Part shown: in pieces, positions 1 through 8,677 of the stretch
Position numbering within the stretch: position 1 is the stretch's first letter
Layout: the number at the start of each line of letters is the position of its first letter
DNA from: an uncultured Gemmiger sp.
Lineage (GTDB): Bacteria > Bacillota > Clostridia > Oscillospirales > Ruminococcaceae
Assembly: GCA_944388215.1 (NCBI GenBank)
Contig: CALXHT010000042.1
Span: forward strand, 62,001-126,000
DNA length: 64,000 bases
Direction of reading: 5' to 3'
The notes under the pieces: generated by a model
Database searches by the model: none
Seen by the model: the letters and a program-made list of their open reading frames with translations, nothing else
Told to the model about the DNA's origin: nothing
Position numbers and translations under genes: made by a program

Positions 1-2
1 TT

Positions 3-263
3 CCGGAGCACGAAAAAGAAGACCGCAGCCACCGGATGACTGCCGCTGTAGAAGCGGTCCGCGCCGAGGAGGCCACCCGGATGCAGGGCCGTATTGCCGA
101 GGTGCTGCTGGAAACGCCGCTGTCCGCCACCCTGTTCACCGGCTACACCAAGCAGTACCTGCCGGTACTGGTCACAGCGCCCGGATACCATACCGGGGAT
201 ATTGTCAAGGTGACACTGGGCTCCTGGGATGGAAAGCGCAGCCGTGCGGAACTCACTCGATAA
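3..263 (+). CDS. mtaB: tRNA t6A37 methylthiotransferase MtaB, C-terminal end (partial)
   Basis: Only the last 86 codons lie in the window and the gene starts before base 1. The fragment begins in a KEDRSHR context that resembles the end of the radical-SAM part of MtaB-type enzymes. It is followed by a TRAM-like beta segment containing LFTGYTKQYLPV and ending GKRSRAELTR. MtaB adds a methylthio group to N6-threonylcarbamoyladenosine at position 37 of tRNAs that read ANN codons. The CxxxCxxC cluster site is outside the window, so the choice of MtaB over MiaB or RimO rests on the tail alone. A good intrinsic terminator follows 42 bases after the stop. Confidence 0.7.
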   Translation, partial: PEHEKEDRSHRMTAAVEAVRAEEATRMQGRIAEVLLETPLSATLFTGYTKQYLPVLVTAPGYHTGDIVKVTLGSWDGKRSRAELTR

Positions 264-304
264 CAGTCCGCCATTACCATATCAAATAAAGATTCATCCG
301 TATG

Positions 305-337
305 CAGGGAAAATAATTTATATTTTCCCTGTTTTTT
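305..337 (+). terminator. Intrinsic terminator after mtaB
   Basis: A 10-bp stem (CAGGGAAAAT / ATTTTCCCTG) with a 7-base loop is followed by six T. It lies between the mtaB stop and the hydrogenase promoter, so the two genes are separate transcription units. Confidence 0.85.
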
Positions 338-350
338 GTTGTCCGGGCCC

Positions 351-379
351 TTGCCAAACGACCGCCTTTTTGGTAAAAT
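351..379 (+). promoter_or_regulatory. SigA-type promoter of the [FeFe] hydrogenase
   Basis: The -35 box TTGCCA (351-356) and the -10 box TAAAAT (374-379) are separated by 17 bp. The predicted transcript starts near 386, giving a leader of about 70 bases. Confidence 0.7.
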
Positions 380-454
380 TTTAACAGGAGCGGTTGTCCC
401 CGCCCCGCCACCATGATTGGGAGAAATCGGAGCAAACAAAAAGGAGCAATCACA

Positions 455-1978
455 ATGAGAGGTATTTACACCCCCGTCACGGATATCCGTCGCAAGGTGT
501 TCACCGAAGTCGCACGCATGGCGTACGAAGTCAATGAAATGTCCGACTACGCACATCTGCTGCGTGAACTGCCCTACAAGATCATTCCCGGCGAGGAAGG
601 CTCTCTGCGCAGCAGCATCTTCCTGGAGAGAGCGATCATCTCGGAGCGTATTCGTCTGGCCATGGGCCTTTCGCTGCGTCCCCTGGACGAAAGTGTTCCG
701 GCCACGGAAGGTCTGGAGCACAGTGTCATCGCGGACAAGTACTATGAACCGCCGCTGATCAACGTCATCAAGTTCGCCTGCAACCGCTGCCCTGAAAAGA
801 TCATCAAGGTTACAGGCATGTGCCAGGGCTGTCTGGCTCATCCCTGCCAGGAGGTTTGCCCCAAGCACGCCATCAGCTTCCGCAATGGCAAGAGCCATAT
901 TGACCAGAGCCTCTGTGTGAAGTGTGGCCGCTGTGTCAACAGCTGCCCGTACAGCGCGATCGTCAAGACCGAACGGCCCTGCGCCGCTGCCTGCGGCATG
1001 GGCTCCATCCATTCCGACCAGTACGGACGCGCGGACATCGACTACGACAAGTGTGTCTCCTGCGGCATGTGCCTGGTCAACTGCCCGTTCGGCGCCATTG
1101 TGGACAAGGGCCAGATCTTCCAGCTGGTTCAGTCCATCAAGCGCGGCGACAAGGTAGTCGCCATCGTGGCTCCCGCTTTTATCAATCAGTTCCCCGGCAT
1201 GACTCCCTCCAAACTGAAGGAAGGCATGCGGATGCTGGGCTTCTGTGACGTGGAAGAAGTTGCTATCGGCGCCGACCTGTGCACCATCGATGAGGCCAAC
1301 GACTTCATGGAAGAAGTTCCCTCCAAGCACCCCTTCATGGGCACTTCCTGCTGCCCGGCCTGGAGTGTTATGGCCAAGAAGCTCTTCCCTGAGTATGCCG
1401 ATTGCATCAGCATGACGATGACCCCCATGGTGCTGACCGCCCGTCTGATCAAGAAAGAACGCCCGGATGTGCGCATCTGCTTCGTCGGTCCCTGCTCCGC
1501 CAAAAAGCTGGAAGCCAGCCGCCGTTCGGTACGCAGTGAGGTGGACTTTGTCCTGACCTTCGAAGAATTGATGGGTCTGTTTGAGGCCAAGGAGGTCAAC
1601 TTCGATTTCCTGCCTGATAACCCGGAGGATTCTTTCCAGAGCGCCAGTGCCGATGGTCGTGGCTTCGCTGCATCGGGTGGCGTTGCCCAGGCCGTGGTCA
1701 ACGCCATCAAGAAGATGGATCCTGACCGCGAGGTAAAGGTAGCCAGTGCACAGGGTCTGGCGGACTGTCGCAAGATGATGATGATGGCGAAAGCCGGCAA
1801 GTACAACGGCTATCTGCTGGAAGGCATGGCCTGCCCGGGCGGCTGCATTGCCGGTGCCGGTACGCTGGCCGATCCCGCCAAGAGTGCGGCGATGCTGAAC
1901 AAGTACAAGAACGAAGCAAAGATGAAGAACTCCACGGAGACTCCGTACAAGGACTCCATCAGCCTGCTCAAGTATTGA
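455..1978 (+). CDS. Monomeric [FeFe] hydrogenase (4Fe-4S and H-cluster domains)
   Basis: This 507-residue cytoplasmic enzyme should interconvert protons plus reduced ferredoxin and H2. Two ferredoxin-type clusters are visible (C154/C157/C160/C164 and C200/C203/C206/C210). A Cys-rich stretch before them (C109 to C135) could hold another cluster. All three H-cluster signatures are present: TSCCPAW near 297-303, GPCSAKK near 345-351 and EGMACPGGC near 456-464. The short N-terminus without a 2Fe-2S domain and the PCSAKK form of the second signature suggest the group B type, but the subgroup is an inference. The start is ATG 455, with AAAAAGGAG 7-15 bases upstream; an earlier in-frame ATG at 413 has no such site. 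It is flanked by its own promoter and a strong terminator, so it is monocistronic. No maturase genes (hydE, hydF, hydG) are nearby. Confidence 0.9.
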   Translation: MRGIYTPVTDIRRKVFTEVARMAYEVNEMSDYAHLLRELPYKIIPGEEGSLRSSIFLERAIISERIRLAMGLSLRPLDESVPATEGLEHSVIADKYYEPPLINVIKFACNRCPEKIIKVTGMCQGCLAHPCQEVCPKHAISFRNGKSHIDQSLCVKCGRCVNSCPYSAIVKTERPCAAACGMGSIHSDQYGRADIDYDKCVSCGMCLVNCPFGAIVDKGQIFQLVQSIKRGDKVVAIVAPAFINQFPGMTPSKLKEGMRMLGFCDVEEVAIGADLCTIDEANDFMEEVPSKHPFMGTSCCPAWSVMAKKLFPEYADCISMTMTPMVLTARLIKKERPDVRICFVGPCSAKKLEASRRSVRSEVDFVLTFEELMGLFEAKEVNFDFLPDNPEDSFQSASADGRGFAASGGVAQAVVNAIKKMDPDREVKVASAQGLADCRKMMMMAKAGKYNGYLLEGMACPGGCIAGAGTLADPAKSAAMLNKYKNEAKMKNSTETPYKDSISLLKY

Positions 1979-1987
1979 TTGCGTAAC

Positions 1988-2026
1988 AAAAGAAGTCCTG
2001 CGCGTAAAGCGCAGGACTTCTTTTTT
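1988..2026 (+). terminator. Strong terminator after the hydrogenase
   Basis: A 13-bp perfect stem (AGAAGTCCTGCGC / GCGCAGGACTTCT) has a 5-base loop and runs into T residues on the plus strand. The AAAAG flank also makes it usable for the converging rlmH. Confidence 0.9.
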
Positions 2027-2510
2027 ATTTATGATATTTCATACCCGCGTTGATGGTGCAGGCACGATACAGCTGCTCAGTCATCACCAGGCGCGCCAGC
2101 TGATGCGGCAGCGTGATGCGTCCCAAGCTGATTCTTGCCTGTGCAGCCCGCTTGACGCGCTCATCCAAGCCGTGTGAGGAGCCTATCACAAAGGCCACAT
2201 CGCCTGCACCGCTGCCCGCACGCTGCGCCAAAAGTTCCGCCAGTTCCTCACTGGAGATCTGTTTGCCTTCCACGCAAAGCGCTACCAGGTAGGCACCTTT
2301 GCGGACCGCATGCAAAATGGCCTCGCCCTCTTTCTCCAAGGCCTTGGCAATCTGCTTTTCGCTCGCATTTTTGTCTGCAATGGTCACTTCCGGGAGTTCT
2401 ACAATGCGGAAATTGCAAAAGCCTCCCAGCCGTTTCTGATACTCTGCCACCCCGGCCGCGAAATAGCTGGCATTGAGTTTTCCGATGCAAATCAAATCTA
2501 TATTCTGCAT
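2025..2510 (-). CDS. rlmH: 23S rRNA pseudouridine-1915 N3-methyltransferase RlmH
   Basis: This 161-residue SPOUT-family methyltransferase methylates pseudouridine 1915 in helix 69 of 23S rRNA. The family length is about 159 residues. Visible signatures are the N-terminal IDLICIGKL, the SAM-pocket glycine loop FVIGSSHGLDERV and the conserved tail RAxxINAGMKYHK. It is followed 15 bases upstream by a YycJ-like hydrolase gene on the same strand, a pairing also seen near the origin in many Firmicutes. Nothing is unusual in its length or motifs. Confidence 0.95.
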   Translation of the reverse strand: MQNIDLICIGKLNASYFAAGVAEYQKRLGGFCNFRIVELPEVTIADKNASEKQIAKALEKEGEAILHAVRKGAYLVALCVEGKQISSEELAELLAQRAGSGAGDVAFVIGSSHGLDERVKRAAQARISLGRITLPHQLARLVMTEQLYRACTINAGMKYHK

Positions 2511-2525
2511 ACTCTGCCCCCCGCC

Positions 2526-3317
2526 TTAGAACTCCAGGAAAGGACTGATGTCATTGCGCGTCTGTGCCTGCACAACCACGTCACGTCCAGGCTGAATACC
2601 GGCTGCAAGCAGCACGTTATACACGGTGGTCAGCGCCAGTTCCGGAGAGTTGTTGGTCTGGCTCAGATGGCAAAGGGCAAATTTCTTGCAGCCTTCCTGG
2701 ATCAGGTCCAGAATCGCCGCCGCGCACGCTTTGTTATCCAGATGCCCGCGGTCGCTGGCAATACGTTTTTTCAGATAGTAGGGATAGGGCCCGCCATGAA
2801 GGCTGAAGGCGTCATAATTGGCTTCCAGCGCCACAAGGTCACACCCCATAAGGTTATCCTCCACCACCGGTGTAAGAACGCCCAGGTCTGTGGCGATAGC
2901 CATACGATGCTGGTCAGGTGTCACAATCCTATACCCACAGCAGGGCACGTCATGACTGGTGGGAAAAGCTGTCACACGGAACGGTCCCACATCCATGGTC
3001 TGACCGCCGTCCACAGCATTGCACTCCACCGCCGGCGGCAAAGTGCCCCGTGATTCCAGGACATCCAATGTGTCTGCGCGCGCGTACACGGGCACAGGAT
3101 ATTTTTTGAGAAAGGTGTCCAGCCCGGCAACGTGATCGGAGTGTTCATGCGTAATCAGAATACCGGCGCAGTCCCCAATGGTCAGGTCCAGTTTGCGCAA
3201 GGCAGACAGAGTGGTCCGGCAACTCTTGCCCATATCCACCAGAAGATACGTACGGTCCTGCAGGATCAGGCCACAATTGCCGGAAGACCCTGAATACAGA
3301 GTGGTAAATAAAGCCAT
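2526..3317 (-). CDS. MBL-fold metallo-hydrolase, YycJ/WalJ family
   Basis: This 263-residue metallo-beta-lactamase-fold protein is probably a nuclease-type hydrolase. The zinc motif THEHSDH is visible near residue 60. The N-terminus ALFTTLYSGSSGNC is the hallmark of the YycJ/WalJ family, which accompanies the WalKR regulon in Bacillus. Further metal ligands are a histidine in SHDVP and an aspartate in IATDLG. The start is ATG 3317, preceded by AAAAAGGAAA; an upstream in-frame extension to 3377 has no support and would read into the murA end. No walK or walR gene is in the window. The biochemical substrate is not known from sequence. Confidence 0.85.
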   Translation of the reverse strand: MALFTTLYSGSSGNCGLILQDRTYLLVDMGKSCRTTLSALRKLDLTIGDCAGILITHEHSDHVAGLDTFLKKYPVPVYARADTLDVLESRGTLPPAVECNAVDGGQTMDVGPFRVTAFPTSHDVPCCGYRIVTPDQHRMAIATDLGVLTPVVEDNLMGCDLVALEANYDAFSLHGGPYPYYLKKRIASDRGHLDNKACAAAILDLIQEGCKKFALCHLSQTNNSPELALTTVYNVLLAAGIQPGRDVVVQAQTRNDISPFLEF

Positions 3318-3386
3318 AGAAGTATTTTCCTTTTTACTATACGGCCATAAAAAGTGGGCCGCCGTCGGGCGGCCCACTGACCTTGA

Positions 3387-4670
3387 TCAGATAGCGCGGG
3401 TAATGGCATTCGCCGGAATCTCCACACGACGGATATCCGCTCCCAGGAGTTGCAGCTTCTCCACGATGTTTTCATAACCGCGTTCAATATGGATTGTCTC
3501 GTCGATCTCGCTCACGCCTTTGGCAGCCAAAGCAGCCACCACCATCGCGGCACCGGCACGGAGGTCGGTTGCCCGCAGCGGTGCAGGACGCAGTTCTTTC
3601 ACACCTTCAATGACGGCGACCTGTCCATCCACCTGAATGTTGGCACCCATGTGAATCAGTTCATCCACATAGCGGAACCGATTTTCCCAGATCCCTTCTG
3701 TAACAATGGAAGTACCTTCCGCCAACGTAAGCAGCGCTGTCATCAGCGGCTGCATATCGGTGGGAAAACCGGGATGCGGCATCGTCTTGACCTTCAGCGG
3801 TTTCAGCGTACCGGTGCGGGTGATCCGCAGAGCGTCATCATACTCCTGAATGGAACAACCCGCCGCCCGCAATTTGGCGGTGATGGGTTCCAGATGCTTG
3901 GGGATAATATTGTGCAGCATCACATCACCTTTGGTGATTGCTGCGGCGACCATGTAACTGCCAGCCTCAATCTGGTCGGGAATGATGGCATAATTGCAGC
4001 CATGCAAACTTTTGACACCATGGATTTTGATCACATCGGTGCCGGCGCCATGCACATCAGCCCCCATCATATTGAGGAAATTGGCCAGGTCCACAATATG
4101 CGGCTCGCGCGCCACATTTTCGAGGATGGTCGTGCCTTCTGCCAGCACAGCGGCCAGCATGGCATTCATCGTGGCGCCCACCGAAACCGTATCAAAGAAA
4201 ACATGGGCACCCACCAGTTTGTCAGCCTTGACGTGAATCTGACCGTATTCCACCGAATCATCCGCACCGAAAGCGGTGAACGCTTTCAGATGCTGATCGA
4301 TGGGGCGCGGTCCCAGATTACAGCCGCCCGGCATGGCGACCTGACCGGTCCCGAAACGGCCCAGCAAAGCCCCAAGGAAATAATAGCTGGCACGCATCTG
4401 TCGGGACAGTTCGTTGGACACTTCAGTGCAGTCGATATGGGTGGTATCGATTTCATAGGTACTGCGACTGACCATACGGATGCTGGCTCCCAACTCACTG
4501 AGAATCTGGAGCGAAGCCATCACATCGCTGATACAGGGCAAATTTTCAATCAAGCATTTATCTGCAGCCAAAATCGTGGCAGGCAAAATGGCCACCGCAG
4601 CGTTTTTGGCACCGCCGATGTTCACATCGCCATGCAGCGGGTTTCCCCCGCGGATCACAAATTTTTCCAA
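3387..4670 (-). CDS. murA: UDP-N-acetylglucosamine 1-carboxyvinyltransferase MurA
   Basis: This 427-residue cytosolic enzyme transfers enolpyruvate from PEP to UDP-GlcNAc, the first committed step of peptidoglycan synthesis and the fosfomycin target. The N-terminus KFVIRGGNPLHGDVNI and the catalytic loop PGGCNLGPRPIDQH are visible, with the fosfomycin-reactive cysteine at residue 117. The length is standard for the family. It is preceded by GGAG, sits 70 bases upstream of the YycJ-like gene, and may be cotranscribed with it and rlmH. A promoter candidate lies in the AT-rich gap upstream. Confidence 0.96.
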   Translation of the reverse strand: MEKFVIRGGNPLHGDVNIGGAKNAAVAILPATILAADKCLIENLPCISDVMASLQILSELGASIRMVSRSTYEIDTTHIDCTEVSNELSRQMRASYYFLGALLGRFGTGQVAMPGGCNLGPRPIDQHLKAFTAFGADDSVEYGQIHVKADKLVGAHVFFDTVSVGATMNAMLAAVLAEGTTILENVAREPHIVDLANFLNMMGADVHGAGTDVIKIHGVKSLHGCNYAIIPDQIEAGSYMVAAAITKGDVMLHNIIPKHLEPITAKLRAAGCSIQEYDDALRITRTGTLKPLKVKTMPHPGFPTDMQPLMTALLTLAEGTSIVTEGIWENRFRYVDELIHMGANIQVDGQVAVIEGVKELRPAPLRATDLRAGAAMVVAALAAKGVSEIDETIHIERGYENIVEKLQLLGADIRRVEIPANAITRAI

Positions 4671-4742
4671 ATGTAGCTCTCCTTTGTGCGGTACACCGAC
4701 AGGACAATATATCCGTCAGCATACCTTTGCACACTTTGCTTT

Positions 4743-4771
4743 ATTATACACCATTGCACGCTATTTGAAAA
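4743..4771 (-). promoter_or_regulatory. Candidate promoter of murA
   Basis: Read on the minus strand, a perfect TATAAT (4743-4748) lies 17 bp from a weaker TTTTCA (4766-4771). The predicted start lies about 65 bases before the murA ATG. Confidence 0.6.
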
Positions 4772-4850
4772 GCGTTCCTCATTATGAATGCAAAAACTTT
4801 GTGAAAAATAGCCAGCATTCTACGGTGTACAGCCACTTTTTTAAGCGGGC

Positions 4851-6701
4851 TTACATATTGGGGAACAAGGTCTGGGCACTGAACAGGCTGCCGTTATAGA
4901 ACATTTCAAAGTGGCAATGGTTACCGGTCGAGTTGCCGGTGGAACCCACTTCGCCGATCTTATCGCCCTGTGCGACCGCCTGGCCCTGGGTAACCGAAAT
5001 GGCAGACATGTGTCCGTACAGTGTCTTATAGCCGTTGCCATGGTCAATTTCCACGTAGTTGCCGTAGGAATAATGCCAGCCTGCCGCCACGACCGTGCCG
5101 GAATCCGACGCAATAATTGTGGTTCCGTAGGCGGCACAGATATCCGCGCCACGGTGTCCGCTGCTCATCCAGCGGCTCACGTAGGTGTAATTGGGCACCG
5201 GCCAGATAAAGCTGCCCGAACCGATCTGGGCGACCATACCGCTCTTCAGCCGTGTGCCGGTCACGGTGATTTCCGGGACCGCCGCCTTGGTTACCGTATA
5301 GGAAATTGCCTGCCGGTCCGTGACAACGCCATCAATCATGGTGACTTCGTAGGTGACATCCTCCGAACCGTCCTCGCCATCCTGAAGCGTTACAACCTTG
5401 CCGAAATCATACTCCGAAGAATCCGAATTCTGCGTCTCAAAGGGAATGGCCACCGTTTCCGTTTCCCGGCGTACCACTTTGACTTTGAGCAATTCCGCCG
5501 AAGCCGCGCCGGTAATAAGTTCGGTACCGGCATCCACTTCCTGATCCAGCGACAGCAGCTGGGGGTTCATCTGCGCCAGAGAATCAAAAGAAACACCGGT
5601 GGCATCCACAATGCTCTGCACCGTATCGCCGTCCACCGCCGTATAGGTCTTGATTCCGGACCCGGCGTTCAGTTCGTTGATGATATCCGAATAAGAACTG
5701 ATGGACTCATTCAGATACACGCCATCCATCAAGCGGATCTCATGGGCAAAGGCCGTATACACAGAGGAATCGGTGGGATCCTCATACGGCTCCTTGATGC
5801 TTTCCAGGTAAGCCCGAAGATGATCGCCCTCGGTGGTAACAAACCGCAGTTCGCCATCAATGTACACAGCGGTGGCATCGATAATCTCATCGCTGGCTGT
5901 GCGCAGAATGGCGTTGGCGATTTCGCTCTCGGTCATCGTCTGGCCGGAAATAGCCAGTGTATAGGTCGGTGACACATCCCACTGGGTATCCGGCACATTT
6001 GCGCCACTCTCCACAAGCATACTCTTGGCGGTGTTGATACGGGACTGCACATCGTCGCGGGCGTTTTCAAAGACCTGTTCGTTTGCCACATAGCCTACGC
6101 TCTCACCGTTCACCTGAACGTTCAGTACAAACCGCAGGTTGAGCCCGTTGCGGACAACCACAACCAGCGCGACCGCTGCCAGCGCCGGCAGGAAATAGGT
6201 GATCGCGTTCCAGACGATGGGGTAGTATTTCTTCACACCACGCCGGAAATACTGCATCTTGGCCGCGCGGATCTGCCCGGCATCCTCTTCCTCCAGCTGA
6301 TTCGGAAGTTCACGGATGTGGCGAAGGCCGGAAGCCATCCTTGTGAAGGGGCTGGTCAGGTCCTCCACAAAGGTGAGGATTCCCAGCACAAACGGCCGCA
6401 CGATCAGCAGCAACAGGTTCCCGATGGTTGCCGCGATAGCCCCCACAATACCGCGCAGCTTCCGCCAGGCACAGACGCCTGCATACTCGGCCCAAAAACC
6501 GACCATGTACAAGAAATCGCCGACGATATATGCATAAGGAATTTTTTCAAACACGCCCGACATATGGCGGTGACGCTTGTCCCTCTTTTTTTTGCGGTGC
6601 ATGGAACGCACCGTCCGCTTGCAGCGCCAGTCATCCAGACGCTGCGACAGACCGCTTTTCTTTTTCTGATTGGGTTGTTTATCAGTCTGGGTGGAATTCA
6701 A
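4851..6701 (-). CDS. Membrane-anchored M23 peptidoglycan endopeptidase with LysM and G5 domains
   Basis: This 616-residue cell-wall hydrolase probably cuts peptide cross-bridges outside the membrane. A basic cytoplasmic N-terminus (about 150 residues, many Lys/Arg) is followed by one membrane segment near 160-180 (FLPALAAVALVVVV). A linker then leads to a LysM-like segment near 355-400 (TYTAVDGDTVQSIVDATG), a G5-like segment near 405-480, and an M23 domain in the last 120 residues. The M23 zinc motifs HRGADI, YGHM and HCHFEMF are intact, so it should be active. The start is TTG 6701, chosen because AAAGGAGA lies about 10 bases upstream and no ATG/GTG is better placed. The long positively charged cytoplasmic segment is unusual for this family. 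Confidence 0.85.
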   Translation of the reverse strand: MNSTQTDKQPNQKKKSGLSQRLDDWRCKRTVRSMHRKKKRDKRHRHMSGVFEKIPYAYIVGDFLYMVGFWAEYAGVCAWRKLRGIVGAIAATIGNLLLLIVRPFVLGILTFVEDLTSPFTRMASGLRHIRELPNQLEEEDAGQIRAAKMQYFRRGVKKYYPIVWNAITYFLPALAAVALVVVVRNGLNLRFVLNVQVNGESVGYVANEQVFENARDDVQSRINTAKSMLVESGANVPDTQWDVSPTYTLAISGQTMTESEIANAILRTASDEIIDATAVYIDGELRFVTTEGDHLRAYLESIKEPYEDPTDSSVYTAFAHEIRLMDGVYLNESISSYSDIINELNAGSGIKTYTAVDGDTVQSIVDATGVSFDSLAQMNPQLLSLDQEVDAGTELITGAASAELLKVKVVRRETETVAIPFETQNSDSSEYDFGKVVTLQDGEDGSEDVTYEVTMIDGVVTDRQAISYTVTKAAVPEITVTGTRLKSGMVAQIGSGSFIWPVPNYTYVSRWMSSGHRGADICAAYGTTIIASDSGTVVAAGWHYSYGNYVEIDHGNGYKTLYGHMSAISVTQGQAVAQGDKIGEVGSTGNSTGNHCHFEMFYNGSLFSAQTLFPNM

Positions 6702-6768
6702 TGTACGGGGTCTCCTTTCCGCGTCAGAACGTGGTCAAGACTAGGCGATTGCGTTCGGATCGAGAAGT

Positions 6769-7668
6769 TCAGAACTGCTCCAGCGACCATCCGTCAAGCA
6801 GATGTTCAGCCTGCGCCAACGCTTCCATATCCAATGGCATCGGGCAGGATACCCGAATCGTCTCCCGGGTGACCGGATGAACGAAATGCATCACACCGCA
6901 GTGCAGGGCATGCCGCCCGATCCGCTGCGCAGTCCCGCCGTAGAGGGTATCCCCCGCCAGCGGATGACCAATGTACGCCATGTGCACGCGGATCTGATGC
7001 GTCCTTCCTGTGCAGGGCCTGCACGCCACCAGGCTATAATCGGAACTTGCGGCCAGTACCGTGTACTCTGTCAGGCTGTACTTGCCGTCGGGCGTTACAC
7101 AGCGGCCGATAATGGAATCGCCTCGTCTGCCTATAGGTGCCTCCACCCGCCCCGGTCCCAGCGGCAGGGACCCTTGCACGATTGCCAGATAACATTTGGA
7201 CACCTGCCCTGCCAGAAGCGGAGCAGCAAAAGCATTCTGTGCGCACAGCACAAGGCCGCTGGTATTTTTATCGATCCGGTTGACGGGACGGAACACACCA
7301 CTTTTTCCCTGGCTCTTCAGATAATATATCCAGCCATTGGCCAGAGTATGGTCCGGATAATTCAAGGTGGGATGGACTGCCAGACCGGCAGGCTTATTCA
7401 GCACCGCGGCAAATTCATCCTCAAATACAATGGATAAAGGAATCGGCTGTGGCGTCACGCTGGTAGCAGGTTCCGGCGGCAAAGCAAAGGTGATCCATTG
7501 ACCGGCATGAACGATCTGATCGGTATGTATCGACCGTCCATCGGCAAAAAAGCCCTGCCCCATATGCTTGACTGACTTGATCAGCCCGGCGGTCACGCCG
7601 CAGGTACGCAAGAAAATCCCCAGGCGCATGCCTTCGGACTCAGGTGGCACGACATAACGCAGTTCCAT
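6769..7668 (-). CDS. RluA-family RNA pseudouridine synthase
   Basis: This 299-residue enzyme isomerises uridine to pseudouridine in rRNA or tRNA. The catalytic motif NRIDKNTSGLVL, carrying the nucleophilic Asp, is intact, as is the C-terminal RTHQIRVHMAYIGHPLAGD. The first 80 residues look like an S4-type RNA-binding segment, although it is weakly conserved. The start is ATG 7668, preceded by AAAGGAGG; a longer reading to 7776 is possible but has no better site. The exact target uridine cannot be told from sequence, so no rluA/rluD symbol is given. Confidence 0.85.
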   Translation of the reverse strand: MELRYVVPPESEGMRLGIFLRTCGVTAGLIKSVKHMGQGFFADGRSIHTDQIVHAGQWITFALPPEPATSVTPQPIPLSIVFEDEFAAVLNKPAGLAVHPTLNYPDHTLANGWIYYLKSQGKSGVFRPVNRIDKNTSGLVLCAQNAFAAPLLAGQVSKCYLAIVQGSLPLGPGRVEAPIGRRGDSIIGRCVTPDGKYSLTEYTVLAASSDYSLVACRPCTGRTHQIRVHMAYIGHPLAGDTLYGGTAQRIGRHALHCGVMHFVHPVTRETIRVSCPMPLDMEALAQAEHLLDGWSLEQF

Positions 7669-7762
7669 TATCCCGTGCGTCCTCCTTTTGTACCCATATA
7701 GGGTCATTATAGCACAAAGGCTTCGGTGATGCAAACCCAATGTTTGGGCATCCAGAAACAAC

Positions 7763-7803
7763 AAAAAGCGGCACACCCGCGCCGTAACGCTGCGGGTATG
7801 CCG
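7763..7803 (-). terminator. Terminator of RNase P RNA
   Basis: On the minus strand a 12-bp stem (CGGCATACCCGC / GCGGGTGTGCCG) with one G-T pair is followed by CTTTTTG. It lies just past the 3' end of rnpB. Confidence 0.8.
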
Positions 7804-7815
7804 GAACGTTCAATA

Positions 7816-8163
7816 AAAACGACTGGACCGTAAGCCGGGTTCTGTATCAAACGACGATCTATCTTGGCCTTGCGTCGCCGCAAGGCTCACGCCATCACCG
7901 GGACGCGCGAGGCTCCGCATAATGTCCCATACGGATGTTGCTTCAAGCAGGGTTTACATAGCCGCAAAGTCGCCAGTGCGCTGGTGAGCTCTTACCTCGC
8001 CTTTCCATCCTTACCGCGTAAAAACGCGGCGGTTTCTTTCTGTTGCACTATCCCTGGGGTCACCCCCGGCTGCCGTTAGCAGTTGCCATGCCTCTGTGAA
8101 GCCCGGACTTTCCTCAGGCAGTTCTTGCGAACTGTCCCGCCGCCGTATGTTCCACTCGTTTTC
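7816..8163 (-). ncRNA. rnpB: RNase P RNA (bacterial class A type)
   Basis: This is the catalytic RNA of RNase P, which matures tRNA 5' ends. The universal core GAGGAAAGTCCGGGC is found on the minus strand at 8101-8115. The 3' end carries ACAGAACCCGGCTTAC, the P4/J-region partner. The ends pair as P1 (AAAACGA at 8162-8156 with TCGTTTT at 7822-7816), which fixes the limits. The total is about 348 nt. A promoter places the first nucleotide at about 8162, exactly at the P1 strand, and a terminator follows. The boundaries are good to a few bases. Confidence 0.95.
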
Positions 8164-8168
8164 GGCTT

Positions 8169-8197
8169 AGTATAGCATAAAATTCCATCCTTGGCAA
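8169..8197 (-). promoter_or_regulatory. Extended -10 promoter of rnpB
   Basis: Minus-strand TTGCCA (8192-8197), a 17-bp spacer, then TATACT (8169-8174) preceded by an extended TG motif. This is a strong stable-RNA promoter lying between bofA and rnpB. Confidence 0.85.
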
Positions 8198-8200
8198 GTG

Positions 8201-8452
8201 TCATAAGAGCAGTTGCAAGAGCAGCAGCACAATGACGCCAGGCACTCCCAACACCACACAGACAAAACCTGTAAAGCGGTTCAGCGGAAGCACAACCCCT
8301 GTGACCGGCTCCAGCAGAGCCAGCACCGCCAGAGCCCCCAGACCGCAGAGTGCACCACTCAACAGAGCCCTGACAGGGTGGCGCTGGCGGGCAGCGCAGC
8401 GGCCAATCACCACCAGAGCAGCCCCGGCACCTGCCAGCCACCAATTGGTCAT
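8201..8452 (-). CDS. bofA: BofA-like pro-sigmaK processing inhibitor
   Basis: This 83-residue protein has three hydrophobic segments and ends in LNRFTGFVCVVLGVPGVIVLLLLQ, split here as LNRFTGF and LGVPGVI. The pattern is diagnostic for the BofA family (usual length about 85). In Bacillus, BofA sits in the outer forespore membrane with SpoIVFA and holds back the SpoIVFB protease that activates sigma-K. It overlaps the preceding DUF2508 gene by 4 bases (ATGA), so the two are coupled. The family is also found in Clostridia without a pro-sigma-K, so the exact role here is open. Confidence 0.85.
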   Translation of the reverse strand: MTNWWLAGAGAALVVIGRCAARQRHPVRALLSGALCGLGALAVLALLEPVTGVVLPLNRFTGFVCVVLGVPGVIVLLLLQLLL

Positions 8453-8676
8453 GGATCTTCACCTCCCGCACGCAGCAGACGCAGCAGGGCACGGCACCGG
8501 CATATCAGGGCTGCATGCTGATAGGTCAGCTGTTCAATGTAAAACGGGTCCTGCGCCTCTCCAAAAGCTGCCTCGTTGGCGCGCAGTGCCTGCATTGTTT
8601 CCTTGAGTTCCTCCTGTGCCGCGCGTCGCTCCTTTTCCTGTCGGGTCATTCGTTTCAACACAGGCCTCTCCCCCAT
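8449..8676 (-). CDS. DUF2508 (YaaL-like) small protein
   Basis: This 75-residue, strongly charged protein is predicted to be all-helical. It resembles the YaaL/DUF2508 family, which in Firmicutes lies next to bofA and recR, and the neighbouring bofA supports this. The N-terminal part is rich in Lys, Arg, Glu and Gln (RQEKERRAAQEELKE), and two leucine-rich helices follow. Start ATG 8676 is the first, with a second in-frame ATG nine codons in; neither has a decisive ribosome site. The function is unknown. It is followed directly by bofA and lies 1 base after the spoIVA stop. Confidence 0.6.
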   Translation of the reverse strand: MGERPVLKRMTRQEKERRAAQEELKETMQALRANEAAFGEAQDPFYIEQLTYQHAALICRCRALLRLLRAGGEDP

Positions 8677-8677
8677 C

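Noticed and set aside
143..1330. A 395-codon minus-strand frame opposite the hydrogenase
   Set aside because: The hydrogenase has complete cluster motifs on the plus strand; the frame also crosses a terminator and promoter.
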